NCBI GenBank assembly: GCA_020629835.1
Contig: JAHDCO010000001.1
Coordinates: 1 to 64,000 of the forward strand
DNA: 64,000 nt
DNA from: Granulosicoccaceae bacterium
Lineage (GTDB): Bacteria; Pseudomonadota; Gammaproteobacteria; Granulosicoccales; Granulosicoccaceae
Reading direction: 5' to 3'
Numbering within the stretch: position 1 is the stretch's first letter; each line of letters opens with the position of its first letter. A program made the position numbers and the translations under genes. Under the pieces are notes generated by a model, which was not told where the DNA came from, ran no database searches, and saw nothing but the letters and a program-made list of their open reading frames with translations. Below are positions 16,527 through 25,305 of this stretch, piece after piece.

Positions 16527-16924
16527 CGTCCAGTCGTCCCTACTTGATCCGAGCGCTGTATGAGTGGATCGTTGATAACAACTTTACGCCCTATATGCTG
16601 GTGGAAACCGCATCCGAGAGCGTGGAGGTGCCGCGTGCCTTTGTGGAAAACGGGCGAATCATCCTGAATATCAGCCCTGAGGCAACGCATAGCCTGGTAC
16701 TGGGTAATGAAGCGGTTACTTTCAACGCGCGTTTCAGTGGCACAGCGATGGATGTGAATGTGCCTGTCTCTAGCGTAATTGCCATCTACGCGCGTGAAAA
16801 CGGTCAGGGCATGATGTTTGGCGATCAGGATGACACGCCACCCGAGCCAACTCCAGGTCGCTCCTCCGATAAGAACGGCCCAGCCAGCGACGTCAAAAGG
16901 CCGAATCTGAAAATCGTCAAATAG
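16523..16924 (+). CDS. sspB: ClpXP adaptor SspB
   Basis: Adaptor that binds ssrA-tagged and selected proteins and delivers them to the ClpXP protease. 133 residues: the folded substrate-binding domain (RPYLIRALYEWIVDNNFTP, then the SPEATHSL and FGGxA-like FNARFSG segments) occupies residues 1-110; a polar flexible linker follows, ending in NLKIVK, the short ClpX-binding tail (LRVVK in E. coli). Start overlaps the sspA stop (ATGA). Confidence 0.95.
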   Translation: MTSSRPYLIRALYEWIVDNNFTPYMLVETASESVEVPRAFVENGRIILNISPEATHSLVLGNEAVTFNARFSGTAMDVNVPVSSVIAIYARENGQGMMFGDQDDTPPEPTPGRSSDKNGPASDVKRPNLKIVK

Positions 16925-16933
16925 CTTTGTGGC

Positions 16934-16950
16934 GCAAGCGTCGGGCTTGC
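16934..16950. terminator. Small hairpin between convergent sspB and yraN
   Basis: GCAAGC and GCTTGC form a 6-bp stem around a 5-base loop in the 34-base gap between two converging genes. There is no T tract on either strand, so the terminator role is only a guess from position. Confidence 0.25.
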
Positions 16951-16958
16951 ATCACAGG

Positions 16959-17411
16959 CTAGGTGGTCAACACGTTTTTCAACCACTGCACATCGTACGA
17001 ACTGAGTGGGTCCTGGGGTTCGGCTGATTCGGTTGGCGAGCACGTTTGATTGCTCATTGACCGTCTTTCATACCTCTCCGAATCCGGTGTGGCCGTAATG
17101 ATCAAGGCGTCGAATCGAGCCCCGTAATTAGCCTCGTGTTGGTGAGCCAGGAACAGCCGGGCGGTAAGTAGCAACTTTTTCTGTTTGTGATACCCGATAG
17201 CCTCGGCGCCCGGCACCCTAGCATTGCGTTGCCGGTATTTCACTTCAACAAACACCCATTGTTGGCTGGGCATGTCTTTTAGAATTAGATCGATTTCGCC
17301 TACACGGCGGCGAAAGTTCCGTTGGTGCGGAGTGAGGCCTTGTTCAGTTAGCCAGGCTTCAGCAGATGCTTCGGCCCATTGCCCCCGGTGGTGGGGTGAT
17401 CGGTAATCCAT
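16959..17411 (-). CDS. yraN: YraN, UPF0102 predicted endonuclease-like protein
   Basis: 150 residues with the UPF0102 endonuclease-like core: the start GQWAEASAEAWLTEQGL, then FRRRVGEIDLILKD and WVFVEVKYRQ carrying the D-ExK type residues, followed by KQKKLLLTARLFL. No reaction is established for the family. The C-terminal 40 residues are a polar extension beyond the usual length of about 120. Last gene of a minus-strand run that begins with lpoA, as in E. coli, but with two extra genes between. Confidence 0.92.
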   Translation of the reverse strand: MDYRSPHHRGQWAEASAEAWLTEQGLTPHQRNFRRRVGEIDLILKDMPSQQWVFVEVKYRQRNARVPGAEAIGYHKQKKLLLTARLFLAHQHEANYGARFDALIITATPDSERYERRSMSNQTCSPTESAEPQDPLSSYDVQWLKNVLTT

Positions 17412-17447
17412 GCGACTTCCTTGTCGATTTTCTATCAGCTTAATCGA

Positions 17448-18167
17448 TTAATCATTGTCTGTGGTGCCCGCTCCGGCACCTTGGCGGGAAGCTTCAGTTG
17501 CTGGGGCGTAGGTCATAGCTGCCAATCTGTTCAGCACATCAAGTTCGTCTTTGCCAAGTGTCGTTCTATGGACGCGTGATGGTTGCTCAGACATTGCACT
17601 TGGTGAGTCAACCGACAGGATTTGGCAATTGGCTGTGGGGCTTTCGTTTTCGTTAAGGGTGGATGCTTCCGTAGGGTTTGAGCTTGAGTTATGACTCAGC
17701 GTAACGCTGGTTAGCGCCTCTGTGCTGATTAGCTCGGCTTCGAAAGCGGGCGTTAGCAGGTGGGTGCACTGAACTCGCATTCTGCGTTTACTCAGTTGCT
17801 CATTGCGATAGGCCAGAAACGGCAGCAGCAAGTAGGGCGATATAACATGATCAATGCGCAGGTCGCGCAGTTCGATATGCAATGCATCGGTTAGCGCGGT
17901 ACCGCAGGCAAGTGCGCACAGGCCGTTCGGTCCACCCACCCACGGCTGCTGCAGGCTTTGCAATCGCACGGTTGCTAAGTCTAGGCCTTGCACATGCTTT
18001 AGGTGAGAAGCCATAGCGCCAGCTCCGTCCAGGCCTCGATGACACAACCAGGCGACGGCATACGCGGCTTCGTCCGCTAATGACCAGGTATACCCAGCAC
18101 CTCGGGCTGCTTTTTTAACCAAAGCAGCAATTTCGTTGACCGAGCTTTCCGATGTTGCACTTGTCAT
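17448..18167 (-). CDS. DUF3726-like protein of unknown function
   Basis: 239 residues. The first 150 resemble DUF3726: SVNEIAALVKKAARGAGYTWSL, then DEAAYAVAWLCHRGLDG, WVGGPNGLCALACGTALTDAL and a LRVQC-like MRMRVQC region. The last 90 residues are Ser/Glu/Asn-rich and low in complexity, so probably disordered. There is no signal peptide or membrane helix. It starts 9 bases after the 587-residue gene, and in my recollection of the family these two proteins travel together, so they likely act as a pair. No function is known; family assignment is from memory of the motif pattern, not a search. Confidence 0.65.
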   Translation of the reverse strand: MTSATSESSVNEIAALVKKAARGAGYTWSLADEAAYAVAWLCHRGLDGAGAMASHLKHVQGLDLATVRLQSLQQPWVGGPNGLCALACGTALTDALHIELRDLRIDHVISPYLLLPFLAYRNEQLSKRRMRVQCTHLLTPAFEAELISTEALTSVTLSHNSSSNPTEASTLNENESPTANCQILSVDSPSAMSEQPSRVHRTTLGKDELDVLNRLAAMTYAPATEASRQGAGAGTTDND

Positions 18168-18176
18168 GATCGCGCT

Positions 18177-19940
18177 TTAATGGATGGGATAAATCCAACG
18201 ATCAGCGTTGTCTGTGTTTAATTCTTCGGGATACGGGGCGCCAGGATACAAACAAATTCGCACCCATCGATCGGATCGCGGATCAAAACGCGTGGCACCA
18301 AAGAATGACAGTTTGGCGCGCAACAAATCGATAGGCATCATGTCCGCATCGATGGTGTTACTTCTAATCTCGCCATAAGGTGCATAACGGCCCCACTGAG
18401 CTCGTTGCACAGCACGACGATGTTGCGGTTCAGCGACTAAGACCTCGGCGATGGTCGTTTCATCTGCCCAGTTTTGTAAGGCATTAATGGCAGCAACCGC
18501 ATCGCGCGCCGGTGCGAGTGGTTGTTCATAATCGGATAACGGTTCTTCGTAACGTTCGCCTAAGCGGGGCTCTAATTTCTCTTCGGAAACATACCAACAG
18601 CGGGCGGTGGCTGGCTCACTTTGCCAGTCGATAGATTGAGCCCACGAAAAACTGGTTTTAAGTAATTCAGTTACCTCGCTAACGGACTGCGAGCCATCGA
18701 TGCGTTGTGAGTGGCTGACGCTGTCGTGCATGCCGAGGCTCAAATCATCCACGAGTTCTGGGTAGGGTTCCAGGAGTAGCGAAGCCAGACATTCCTGGCC
18801 TTCGAGGCTTAGGTGATCATTAGCCCAGTCCATAACCGCGTTCCAGAAAAATGGCTGCTTGGATGATGGCTGCAAGATGAAGTTTATTAAGCGCTGTAAA
18901 TCATCTACTAATGCGCGTTGTTTCTTTTGCTGTATCGGGTGCTGTGAGTGGTCGTGTTGCGCATCACGTAGCTGATTCTTAAGTAGCGTTGACACCATGG
19001 ATACAGCCTGCTCGTGCACCACCTCCACAGCACGAACTCGTGCGATAGCGGTTTCCCGAGCGTTTATCCAATTGTGGATGAGCACGGGGTGGTTGATCAG
19101 AAAAGGCGCCATGCCAAGCCCGGTGGAATTGCCAATGCCGAGGCCTCGAGCCAGTTCTGGCGCTAACGTTACTGCTCGGCTTCCACCGGCGCAGCGAGCG
19201 GCGTGATTGATCAAGTCGCGCACAAAGGTACGAATCAAATATACCGTCAGCATTTCTACTGAAAACGGTGCAGTGAATAACCTAGCTGTGGTTGGCTCGG
19301 CGAGTAGCTGCTCACGATCGGCTGCGCCAAATTTTCCCGAGCCGTAAACGGCCGTTGTTCGCATGAGGTAACCAACGCCTTGAAGTGCAGTCTCATCCGG
19401 TTGTTGCCCGGAGGCTAAAGCAGCAACCACCGTTTCCCATAACCGCACGGATCGATTAGCTCGCGATAGGGTCAGTTCTTTTTCACTGAGTCGACCTGCC
19501 TCTTGTTTGGGTACGTTTTTACGCAGTCGCTCAATGTCTTCTTTAGTAGGTTGACCATTAAATAGCGTGAACGTGGTGTCCCATTGTTCGGCGATCACAC
19601 GATCTGAGCGAAGTTCGTCTGGCAGATCATGAGCGAAAGCGATTAGGGAAGCCTCTCCACCTGGGTAGTGGGCGGTGTAAACCGCATACCCAACGCCGGT
19701 GTTATCGATATTGAATTCAGGCCGGGAAAACCGCCACCGTTCCGCCGCCATGCGCCGCGTCATTTGACGCATGAAACTGAGTCTGCACTGATGCAACGAT
19801 CCTAATCGATCCAGTTGCATCACCGTATCTGCCGGTCGCAGCCGCACAGCGGCTGCGTTGCTTGGGTAGGTTATGTTTGCTGACGTGCTTTCGGTCAGCA
19901 GCGCAGCGACTTCACTGGTTTTTGATGAATCTGCTTTCAT
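18177..19940 (-). CDS. Conserved protein of unknown function, 587 aa
   Basis: No recognised family name. Soluble-looking, without signal peptide or membrane helix. The N-terminal half has QLDRLGSLHQCRLSFMRQ, FNIDNTGVGYAVYTAHYPG and FAHDLPDELRSDRVIAEQWD. The most striking stretch is a Gly-rich run at about residues 250-290, SRAVTLAPELARGLGIGNS followed by TGLGMAPFLINHPVLIHNW, which looks like a conserved ligand- or cofactor-binding core. The C-terminus has RFDPRSDRWVRICLYPGAPYP. It begins 34 bases after lpoA and is followed 9 bases later by the DUF3726-like gene, forming a two-gene unit inserted between lpoA and yraN. Coding statistics look like the neighbours, arguing against very recent transfer. 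Confidence 0.75.
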   Translation of the reverse strand: MKADSSKTSEVAALLTESTSANITYPSNAAAVRLRPADTVMQLDRLGSLHQCRLSFMRQMTRRMAAERWRFSRPEFNIDNTGVGYAVYTAHYPGGEASLIAFAHDLPDELRSDRVIAEQWDTTFTLFNGQPTKEDIERLRKNVPKQEAGRLSEKELTLSRANRSVRLWETVVAALASGQQPDETALQGVGYLMRTTAVYGSGKFGAADREQLLAEPTTARLFTAPFSVEMLTVYLIRTFVRDLINHAARCAGGSRAVTLAPELARGLGIGNSTGLGMAPFLINHPVLIHNWINARETAIARVRAVEVVHEQAVSMVSTLLKNQLRDAQHDHSQHPIQQKKQRALVDDLQRLINFILQPSSKQPFFWNAVMDWANDHLSLEGQECLASLLLEPYPELVDDLSLGMHDSVSHSQRIDGSQSVSEVTELLKTSFSWAQSIDWQSEPATARCWYVSEEKLEPRLGERYEEPLSDYEQPLAPARDAVAAINALQNWADETTIAEVLVAEPQHRRAVQRAQWGRYAPYGEIRSNTIDADMMPIDLLRAKLSFFGATRFDPRSDRWVRICLYPGAPYPEELNTDNADRWIYPIH

Positions 19941-19974
19941 CCAATACTGCCTGGGTAATTACATCTGGAGTGTT

Positions 19975-21906
19975 CTAATTTGGTGAAGCACCTGCTTGCA
20001 AAGCTGTGTTCGGTGCTTCCACACGTTTCACACTGACCGAAACGCCTTCCTGGTACTGGGCCCAATCCAAATGCCTTTGAATTCGGCCATCCCGGGTTAG
20101 TTGCAGGTCGCCAGTGTAGCCTTCTAATCGTAAACCCGCGGTGAGTTCATCCAATTTCGTAGCAACGTTAAAGGCGTCTACACCTAACGCATACAAGTTT
20201 GCGTACACACCGCTCGCTGCCGGGAAGTTAGCAACGATGTCCTTCTTTAACGGGTCATTCCGTAGGGATTTTCGCAGTTGCCACGGGGTTCCGGGGTAAT
20301 ACAAGCTGTTTAAATCCTTATTAATTTTTAAATCTGTGCTCCCTGAAGCAATTCGTGAGGTACCCAGTCGAGGTAAATCCACCGCGTAGAAGAAGTCCAG
20401 TTGTGGTCTAACCGACTGCGCTTGCTCAGAGCCTACGGCTAAAAACACCACGTCCACATCGTTTCTGATGGTCGGCTCGAAAAATAGCTTTTGACCAATC
20501 GTACGACTGAGTGCTTTAAACCGGGAATCACTTTGAGTGATAAGCAGCGCATCTTTTATTTCTTTGCCGTAGTCGTATTGATCGCGCGGTAATACGGCGA
20601 CGTGCACGACGTTCCCACCTAATGTGTACATCGCTTGTTGAAAAGCGCGTGCCTCTCGATCGCCGCGTGAATCATCAGCTTGCAATACCACCGCGTTTCT
20701 TAAATTCAAACCAATTGCGCGCGACGCGGCTGATCTGGCTTCGTCTTCAGGCGCTAAACCAAACTGAATAAGGTTGTTGAGTTGTCCTTGTTGCACACCG
20801 GCATCGACGGTATTTAACGTAATCGTAGGTACCGGAATTTCTCGTTGCGTCACGATGGCAGCAACCGCTTCTTTACGCAGCGGCCCGACGATCGCGTTTG
20901 CGCCATCGGATAGGGCGGCAGCGTACGCAGAACGTGCAGCGGCCGGACTGACTCCCACATCATAAAAACGTACCGATGGCGCTTGTACCCGGCTTTGCGC
21001 GTAACGATGCGCCACGACAATACCGTCTTGTACGGCAGCCGCCACTCGCCCCATGCGTTCATCAGATAACGGCAGTAAAACAGCGATGGCATTGACTTCA
21101 CCGCCGGCAATGGTGGACGCAGGTACTTCACGATCGTCCAGAGTCGCCAGGAAACGTTCATTAGCCGGGTGGGCAGGAAAGCGCTCCCGCCATTGTTGTA
21201 ATCGGTTCAGCCGGTTAACCGCATCTGGTGTGGCGTTTGCCAAACTCAGCTCTATCCAACCCTGGTATACATCGTTGCGCACATTGGTGGTCAGGGTCTC
21301 AACGGTTGTGCGTGGCAGAGTGGTTAACAGTTGCCATATTTCGCTGTGGTTGCGATCAATAATGTTGCTGTCAGTGAGTGTGCTCTCTAACTGAATGCGC
21401 GCTTGCAGCTCGTTGTCGGGGTCTTGCAATGCTTTATAAGACAACGCTCGAGTTTCGTAAATGCGTGCTTGATGCAGCGCGTCAAAGACCAACTCAGGGT
21501 CAGGCAGGGCCAGTAGCGCACCAGCTGGGTCGTTGCTATACAAGTTCGCCTTGGCCTGCACTATGTCTCTGCGCACTTGAAGTTCGGGTGACGACATCAA
21601 GGGCGTAAGTGCTGCCAGCTTTGTCATTCCCGGTTCTACCATGGCCCGATCAAACAGAATTTCGGCGGCAATCAGCAAGTAATCTTCTTTAAGTGCTGTG
21701 TCGTTTGTTCCCTGTGCTCGTTGCGAGTAGATATTCGCAGCTTCCAACGGATTGCCGCGCTCTAGAGCCCGGCGAGCGGCCGGGTCTGTTATTCTCGTAA
21801 GCGTTGGGTCATCGTTGTTTTCTTTCACTTCCCCATTGCCAACACAGGCGCTGAGTAACCCTGCACTGAGTATCAGGGCGAGTGCTAAACGTGTTGCGCG
21901 GGCCAT
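19975..21906 (-). CDS. lpoA: LpoA, outer-membrane lipoprotein activator of PBP1A
   Basis: Outer-membrane lipoprotein that reaches through the periplasm to stimulate the class A synthase PBP1A. From the ATG at 21906 it has 643 residues with a lipoprotein signal ending LLSAC. An N-terminal TPR-like helical domain (about 40-260) is followed by a C-terminal type I periplasmic-binding-protein fold (about 280-620) with the family features IAVLLPLSDERMGRVAAAVQDG, seen in pieces, DGANAIVGPLRKEAV and ALGVDAFNVATKL. An ATG at 21930 is an alternative; that codon would overlap the start codon of the divergent rsmI. The divergent pairing with rsmI and downstream yraN matches E. coli. Confidence 0.92.
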   Translation of the reverse strand: MARATRLALALILSAGLLSACVGNGEVKENNDDPTLTRITDPAARRALERGNPLEAANIYSQRAQGTNDTALKEDYLLIAAEILFDRAMVEPGMTKLAALTPLMSSPELQVRRDIVQAKANLYSNDPAGALLALPDPELVFDALHQARIYETRALSYKALQDPDNELQARIQLESTLTDSNIIDRNHSEIWQLLTTLPRTTVETLTTNVRNDVYQGWIELSLANATPDAVNRLNRLQQWRERFPAHPANERFLATLDDREVPASTIAGGEVNAIAVLLPLSDERMGRVAAAVQDGIVVAHRYAQSRVQAPSVRFYDVGVSPAAARSAYAAALSDGANAIVGPLRKEAVAAIVTQREIPVPTITLNTVDAGVQQGQLNNLIQFGLAPEDEARSAASRAIGLNLRNAVVLQADDSRGDREARAFQQAMYTLGGNVVHVAVLPRDQYDYGKEIKDALLITQSDSRFKALSRTIGQKLFFEPTIRNDVDVVFLAVGSEQAQSVRPQLDFFYAVDLPRLGTSRIASGSTDLKINKDLNSLYYPGTPWQLRKSLRNDPLKKDIVANFPAASGVYANLYALGVDAFNVATKLDELTAGLRLEGYTGDLQLTRDGRIQRHLDWAQYQEGVSVSVKRVEAPNTALQAGASPN

Positions 21907-21928
21907 ACGCGCTCGAGTGTGTGCATTC

Positions 21929-22768
21929 ATGGTTGCAAAGCATACTCTGTACATTGTGGCTACGCCAATCGGCCACCGTGATGATGTGTCAATTCGCGCT
22001 ATTGATACGCTTAAGCGCGTAGATCGGGTGTTGGCCGAGGACACTCGGCACAGTGGCAGTTTACTCAGACATCACGGCATCACCACACCAACTGTCTCGT
22101 TGCACGAACATAATGAACAGCAACGGGTGAGTTCTGTTTTGGACTGGCTTAAAAGCGGCGAATCTTTGGCGCTGATCAGCGATGCGGGCACCCCCTTAAT
22201 CAGTGATCCGGGATATCGCCTGGTTAACGCGTGTCTAGAAGCTGGAGTGATGGTGTCTCCGGTACCTGGTGCGTCTGCTGTTATTGCTGCCCTGAGTGTG
22301 TCGGGGCTACCTACGGATGCCTTTCGCTTCGTGGGATTTCCTCCGGCTAAATCGGCAGCGCGTGAACGTTGGTTGTCAACGCTGAAAGCAGATCCGCATA
22401 CCCTGGTTATGTATGAATCGCCGCATCGCATCCAGGCGTCCTTGGCCAGTATGCAGTCAGTCTTTGGTCCGGATAGACCGATCACGGTAGCCAGAGAGCT
22501 GACTAAGCAGTATGAGACGCTGTTACACGGCACGATTCAGTCAGTACTCGATCGAATGAAGGCTGACGTCAATCAGACTCGCGGGGAGTTTGTTGTCATG
22601 GTTGGCGGTTCTGCACCAGTCGCCGAGGGTCAATTTGAGTTAGACGCTGTGATTCAAGTGTTAAGTCCGCACCTGCCGCCTAAAACAGTGGCTCGATGTG
22701 CGTCCGAATTGGTGGGGGTGCCCAAGCAGGAGGCTTATCGGCGTGTGTTGCATCTTGCTCAGACGTAA
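21929..22768 (+). CDS. rsmI: 16S rRNA 2'-O-ribose C1402 methyltransferase RsmI
   Basis: SAM-dependent methyltransferase of the tetrapyrrole-methylase fold that modifies C1402 in the ribosomal decoding centre. 279 residues from the ATG at 21929, giving MVAKHTLYIVATPIGH as expected; the open frame extends upstream to 21752 but that part is antisense to lpoA. Family motifs: AEDTRHSGSLLRHHGI, HEHNEQQR, ISDAGTPLISDPGYRLV, PGASAVIAALSVSGLP, ARELTKQYE. Intrinsic terminator follows at 22783. Confidence 0.96.
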   Translation: MVAKHTLYIVATPIGHRDDVSIRAIDTLKRVDRVLAEDTRHSGSLLRHHGITTPTVSLHEHNEQQRVSSVLDWLKSGESLALISDAGTPLISDPGYRLVNACLEAGVMVSPVPGASAVIAALSVSGLPTDAFRFVGFPPAKSAARERWLSTLKADPHTLVMYESPHRIQASLASMQSVFGPDRPITVARELTKQYETLLHGTIQSVLDRMKADVNQTRGEFVVMVGGSAPVAEGQFELDAVIQVLSPHLPPKTVARCASELVGVPKQEAYRRVLHLAQT

Positions 22769-22782
22769 AAGTTAATCCCTTA

Positions 22783-22813
22783 AACGGCTGGTGAACAGCC
22801 GTTACGTTTTTTT
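22783..22813 (+). terminator. Intrinsic terminator of rsmI
   Basis: AACGGCTG (22783-22790) and CAGCCGTT (22796-22803) make a perfect 8-bp stem with loop GTGAA, followed after three bases by seven T. It lies 14 bases after the rsmI stop and separates rsmI from rnpB. Confidence 0.85.
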
Positions 22814-22905
22814 AGTCTTACCGCTGTCTTTGCAGCGTCTCGTGTCTTAAGATTTTTTGAAAGAAGACAGACACTTAATTCGGACAGTTGTGTACAGTTC
22901 GACCC

Positions 22906-23255
<350 letters not shown>

Positions 23256-23365
23256 CACGACAGTTTGGACACGGTTAAACAAAAGTTGTGTAGCACTCAA
23301 GTGCACCAAATCGATCAATTATTAACCTAAATACACGGTCATAAAGGTGTCGTAACTCATTGATA

Positions 23366-23399
23366 TTCCAGATAATGTGCGCATAATATCTATCTGGAA
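23366..23399. repeat. 9-bp perfect inverted repeat between rnpB and mraZ
   Basis: TTCCAGATA (23366-23374) and TATCTGGAA (23391-23399) are exact inverted copies separated by 16 bases that contain the palindrome TGCGCA. It sits about 60 bases upstream of the mraZ -35 box. It could be a regulator site or an RNA hairpin at the 3' side of the rnpB transcript; a T6 tract occurs 17 bases downstream, too far for a classical terminator. The rest of the 293-base rnpB-mraZ spacer is AT-rich without a gene. Confidence 0.55.
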
Positions 23400-23459
23400 A
23401 GCTTTGTAAGTCGTTGTTTTTTATACCAATATTTTTCATTCCGATGTCACGTCATGTCG

Positions 23460-23488
23460 TTGACCCTACGTTTCAGCGGCCGTATAGT
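23460..23488 (+). promoter_or_regulatory. Sigma70 promoter of the dcw cluster (PmraZ)
   Basis: TTGACC (23460-23465), a 17-base spacer and TATAGT (23483-23488) form a near-consensus sigma70 promoter. Expected start near 23495, giving an mRNA leader of about 54 bases before the mraZ ATG. The -10 box is itself part of the first MraZ repeat, so MraZ binding should occlude it. Confidence 0.8.
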
Positions 23489-23520
23489 GTCGAATAGTGG
23501 CAAATAGTGTCGGTTAGTGG
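23484..23520 (+). promoter_or_regulatory. MraZ operator: four TAGTG boxes at exact 10-bp spacing
   Basis: TAGTG occurs at 23485, 23495, 23505 and 23515, each followed by a variable 5-base spacer, with a degenerate TAAGG at 23525. MraZ is known to bind short direct repeats of this kind, one helical turn apart, just upstream of its own gene. Autorepression of the division and cell-wall cluster is therefore the expected role; one face of the helix is contacted by a MraZ ring. Confidence 0.8.
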
Positions 23521-23548
23521 GTGTTAAGGGTCAAAATCCCCCGTTTTT

Positions 23549-24010
23549 ATGTTCTTCAAAGGCATTTCCAAGATCAGTGTGGATGCCAAAGGGCGTTTTT
23601 CGTTGCCGAAATTGCAACGCGAGCGTCTTCAGGGCTCCGGGTCCAGCAGCGTGGTAGTCACTGCTGACCCGTCGCGGTGCCTGTTGATTTATCCCATGAC
23701 CGCCTGGACTCAATTTGAAGCGCAGATTGTGGCCTTACCTAATGCTCATCCGTCGGCGAGGCAATACCAGCGGCTGTACCTGGGGTACGCCACTGAAATT
23801 GACTTTGATGGCAGTGGGCGTCTGTTGCTCACCAGCGAACTTCGGGAGTACGCAGGAATTGATCGCAAGGCCACAGTGATTGGTCAGGGGAATAAGTTGG
23901 AACTTTGGGATGTTGATCAGTTTGATAAGCAGTCTGAGCTTTGGGCTGATGAGCTGAACGACTTGCCGCCGAATGAAGTGCCGGATTTCATTCAAAAACT
24001 GAACATTTGA
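23549..24010 (+). CDS. mraZ: MraZ, transcriptional regulator of the dcw cluster
   Basis: AbrB/SpoVT-like DNA-binding protein, 153 residues with two MraZ repeats: FKGISKISVDAKGRFSLP at the start and YATEIDFDGSGRLLLTSELR in the second half, each with the family D-x-KGR/GSGR turn. It represses its own promoter and can titrate division-gene expression. No Shine-Dalgarno is placed normally: the only purine-rich AAGGG lies some 20 bases before the ATG. First gene of the cluster. Confidence 0.95.
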   Translation: MFFKGISKISVDAKGRFSLPKLQRERLQGSGSSSVVVTADPSRCLLIYPMTAWTQFEAQIVALPNAHPSARQYQRLYLGYATEIDFDGSGRLLLTSELREYAGIDRKATVIGQGNKLELWDVDQFDKQSELWADELNDLPPNEVPDFIQKLNI

Positions 24011-24969
24011 TGTTGCATATACCGGTTTTATTAGAGCCTGCGGTTGATGCATTGAATGCGCAGCCAGGCGCCAGGGTTGTCGATGCTACTTACGGACGAG
24101 GTGGGCACAGCCAATTGATCCTGGATCGAATTGGTGAACACGGTGAGTTGTTGGTGATGGATCAGGATCCCGAAGCAATAGCTCATGCGCGGAGTCGTTT
24201 TGCTGACGACCCGCGTGTAACGGTTGTGCAAGCGAACTTTGCGCAGCTTGAAGAAGAGTTGATACAAAAAAAGTGGTCAGGATCTGTTGATGGATTGCTG
24301 CTCGATATCGGTGTTTCGTCGCCACAGCTAGACGAAGCACAGCGCGGGTTTAGTTTTTCCAGTGATGGCGACCTGGACATGCGAATGGACACAACGCAAG
24401 GGGTGACGGCAGCTGAATGGTTGCGTCAGGTTAGTGAGAGTGAACTCATGACAGTCATTAAGACTTACGGCGAAGAGCGTTACGCCAGACGCATCGCGAA
24501 AGCGATTGTGATGGCGCGCGAGTCAGAAAGTCTTAGTACAACCGGCCGCCTGGCAGAAATCGTTAAGGCGGCGCATCCTCGTTGGGAGCGCCATCACCAC
24601 CCTGCAACGCGCACCTTTCAAGCCATTCGCATAGCGGTCAATGGTGAGCTGGATGCCTTGCGCTCGGTATTGGATCAAGCGGCCAATGTGCTTAAGTTTG
24701 GTGGCCGCCTATCGGTAATTAGTTTCCATTCCCTGGAAGATCGCATCGTTAAACATCATTTGCGTAAACCTTCCGCCAATGATGACCTGCCTCGTCATCT
24801 GCCTATAAAACCCGCAGAAATCGCGCACCCATGGCGCACGGTCGGTAAATGGGTTAAGGCAGACGAAGAGGAGTTAAAGCGTAATCCACGTGCCCGCAGT
24901 GCAGTGCTTCGTATTGCCGAAAGAGTTGCGATGCCCGGTGAGTCTCGAATCGTGGAGGCGCCCTTATGA
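24010..24969 (+). CDS. rsmH: 16S rRNA m4C1402 methyltransferase RsmH
   Basis: SAM-dependent N4-methyltransferase of C1402, the same nucleotide that RsmI ribose-methylates. 319 residues from the ATG at 24010, which overlaps the mraZ stop by one base (TGATG); a TTG three bases earlier is also in frame. Motifs: HIPVLLEPAVDAL, VDATYGRGGHSQ, DQDPEAI, DGLLLDIGVSSPQLD, RRIAKAIV, ATRTFQAIRIAVN and ISFHSLEDRIVK. Confidence 0.96.
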   Translation: MLHIPVLLEPAVDALNAQPGARVVDATYGRGGHSQLILDRIGEHGELLVMDQDPEAIAHARSRFADDPRVTVVQANFAQLEEELIQKKWSGSVDGLLLDIGVSSPQLDEAQRGFSFSSDGDLDMRMDTTQGVTAAEWLRQVSESELMTVIKTYGEERYARRIAKAIVMARESESLSTTGRLAEIVKAAHPRWERHHHPATRTFQAIRIAVNGELDALRSVLDQAANVLKFGGRLSVISFHSLEDRIVKHHLRKPSANDDLPRHLPIKPAEIAHPWRTVGKWVKADEEELKRNPRARSAVLRIAERVAMPGESRIVEAPL

Positions 24970-25235
24970 ACAACGCAATGACGTTAGTGGCTTTTTTGGC
25001 GGCGTTAAATTTCTGTACGGCGGTGGGTGTGGTTTATATCAAATATTTATCAAGGCAGAGCTACACCGAAGTTAGCCGAAGCCAGCAAGAAATCGATCGT
25101 CTACAAGTGCAGTGGAGTCAATTGCAAATTGAGGAGGGCACCTTCTCAGAGCATGGTCGAGTCGAGCGCACCGCGCGCGATCGGTTAGGTATGGCACTGC
25201 CGGAACTGGAAGATACGGTGATGATTATCCGATGA
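24966..25235 (+). CDS. ftsL: Cell division protein FtsL
   Basis: Small bitopic division protein that joins FtsB and FtsQ and helps activate FtsW-FtsI. 89 residues: one membrane helix at about 5-25 (FLAALNFCTAVGVVYIKYL) and a periplasmic leucine-zipper-like coiled coil ending ARDRLGMALPELEDTVMII. Overlaps rsmH by 4 bases. Confidence 0.92.
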   Translation: MNNAMTLVAFLAALNFCTAVGVVYIKYLSRQSYTEVSRSQQEIDRLQVQWSQLQIEEGTFSEHGRVERTARDRLGMALPELEDTVMIIR

Positions 25236-25305
25236 TTATTACTGCCCGCATTCGCCCGAATTCATCGCTTAACTGCCTCTTGTGTCAGCCAGTATTGAGA
25301 GCCTC

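Noticed and set aside
23484-23523. Replication-origin-like iterons
   Set aside because: The 10-bp repeats overlap the mraZ promoter and match the known MraZ-box pattern; no DnaA boxes or AT-rich unwinding element accompany them.
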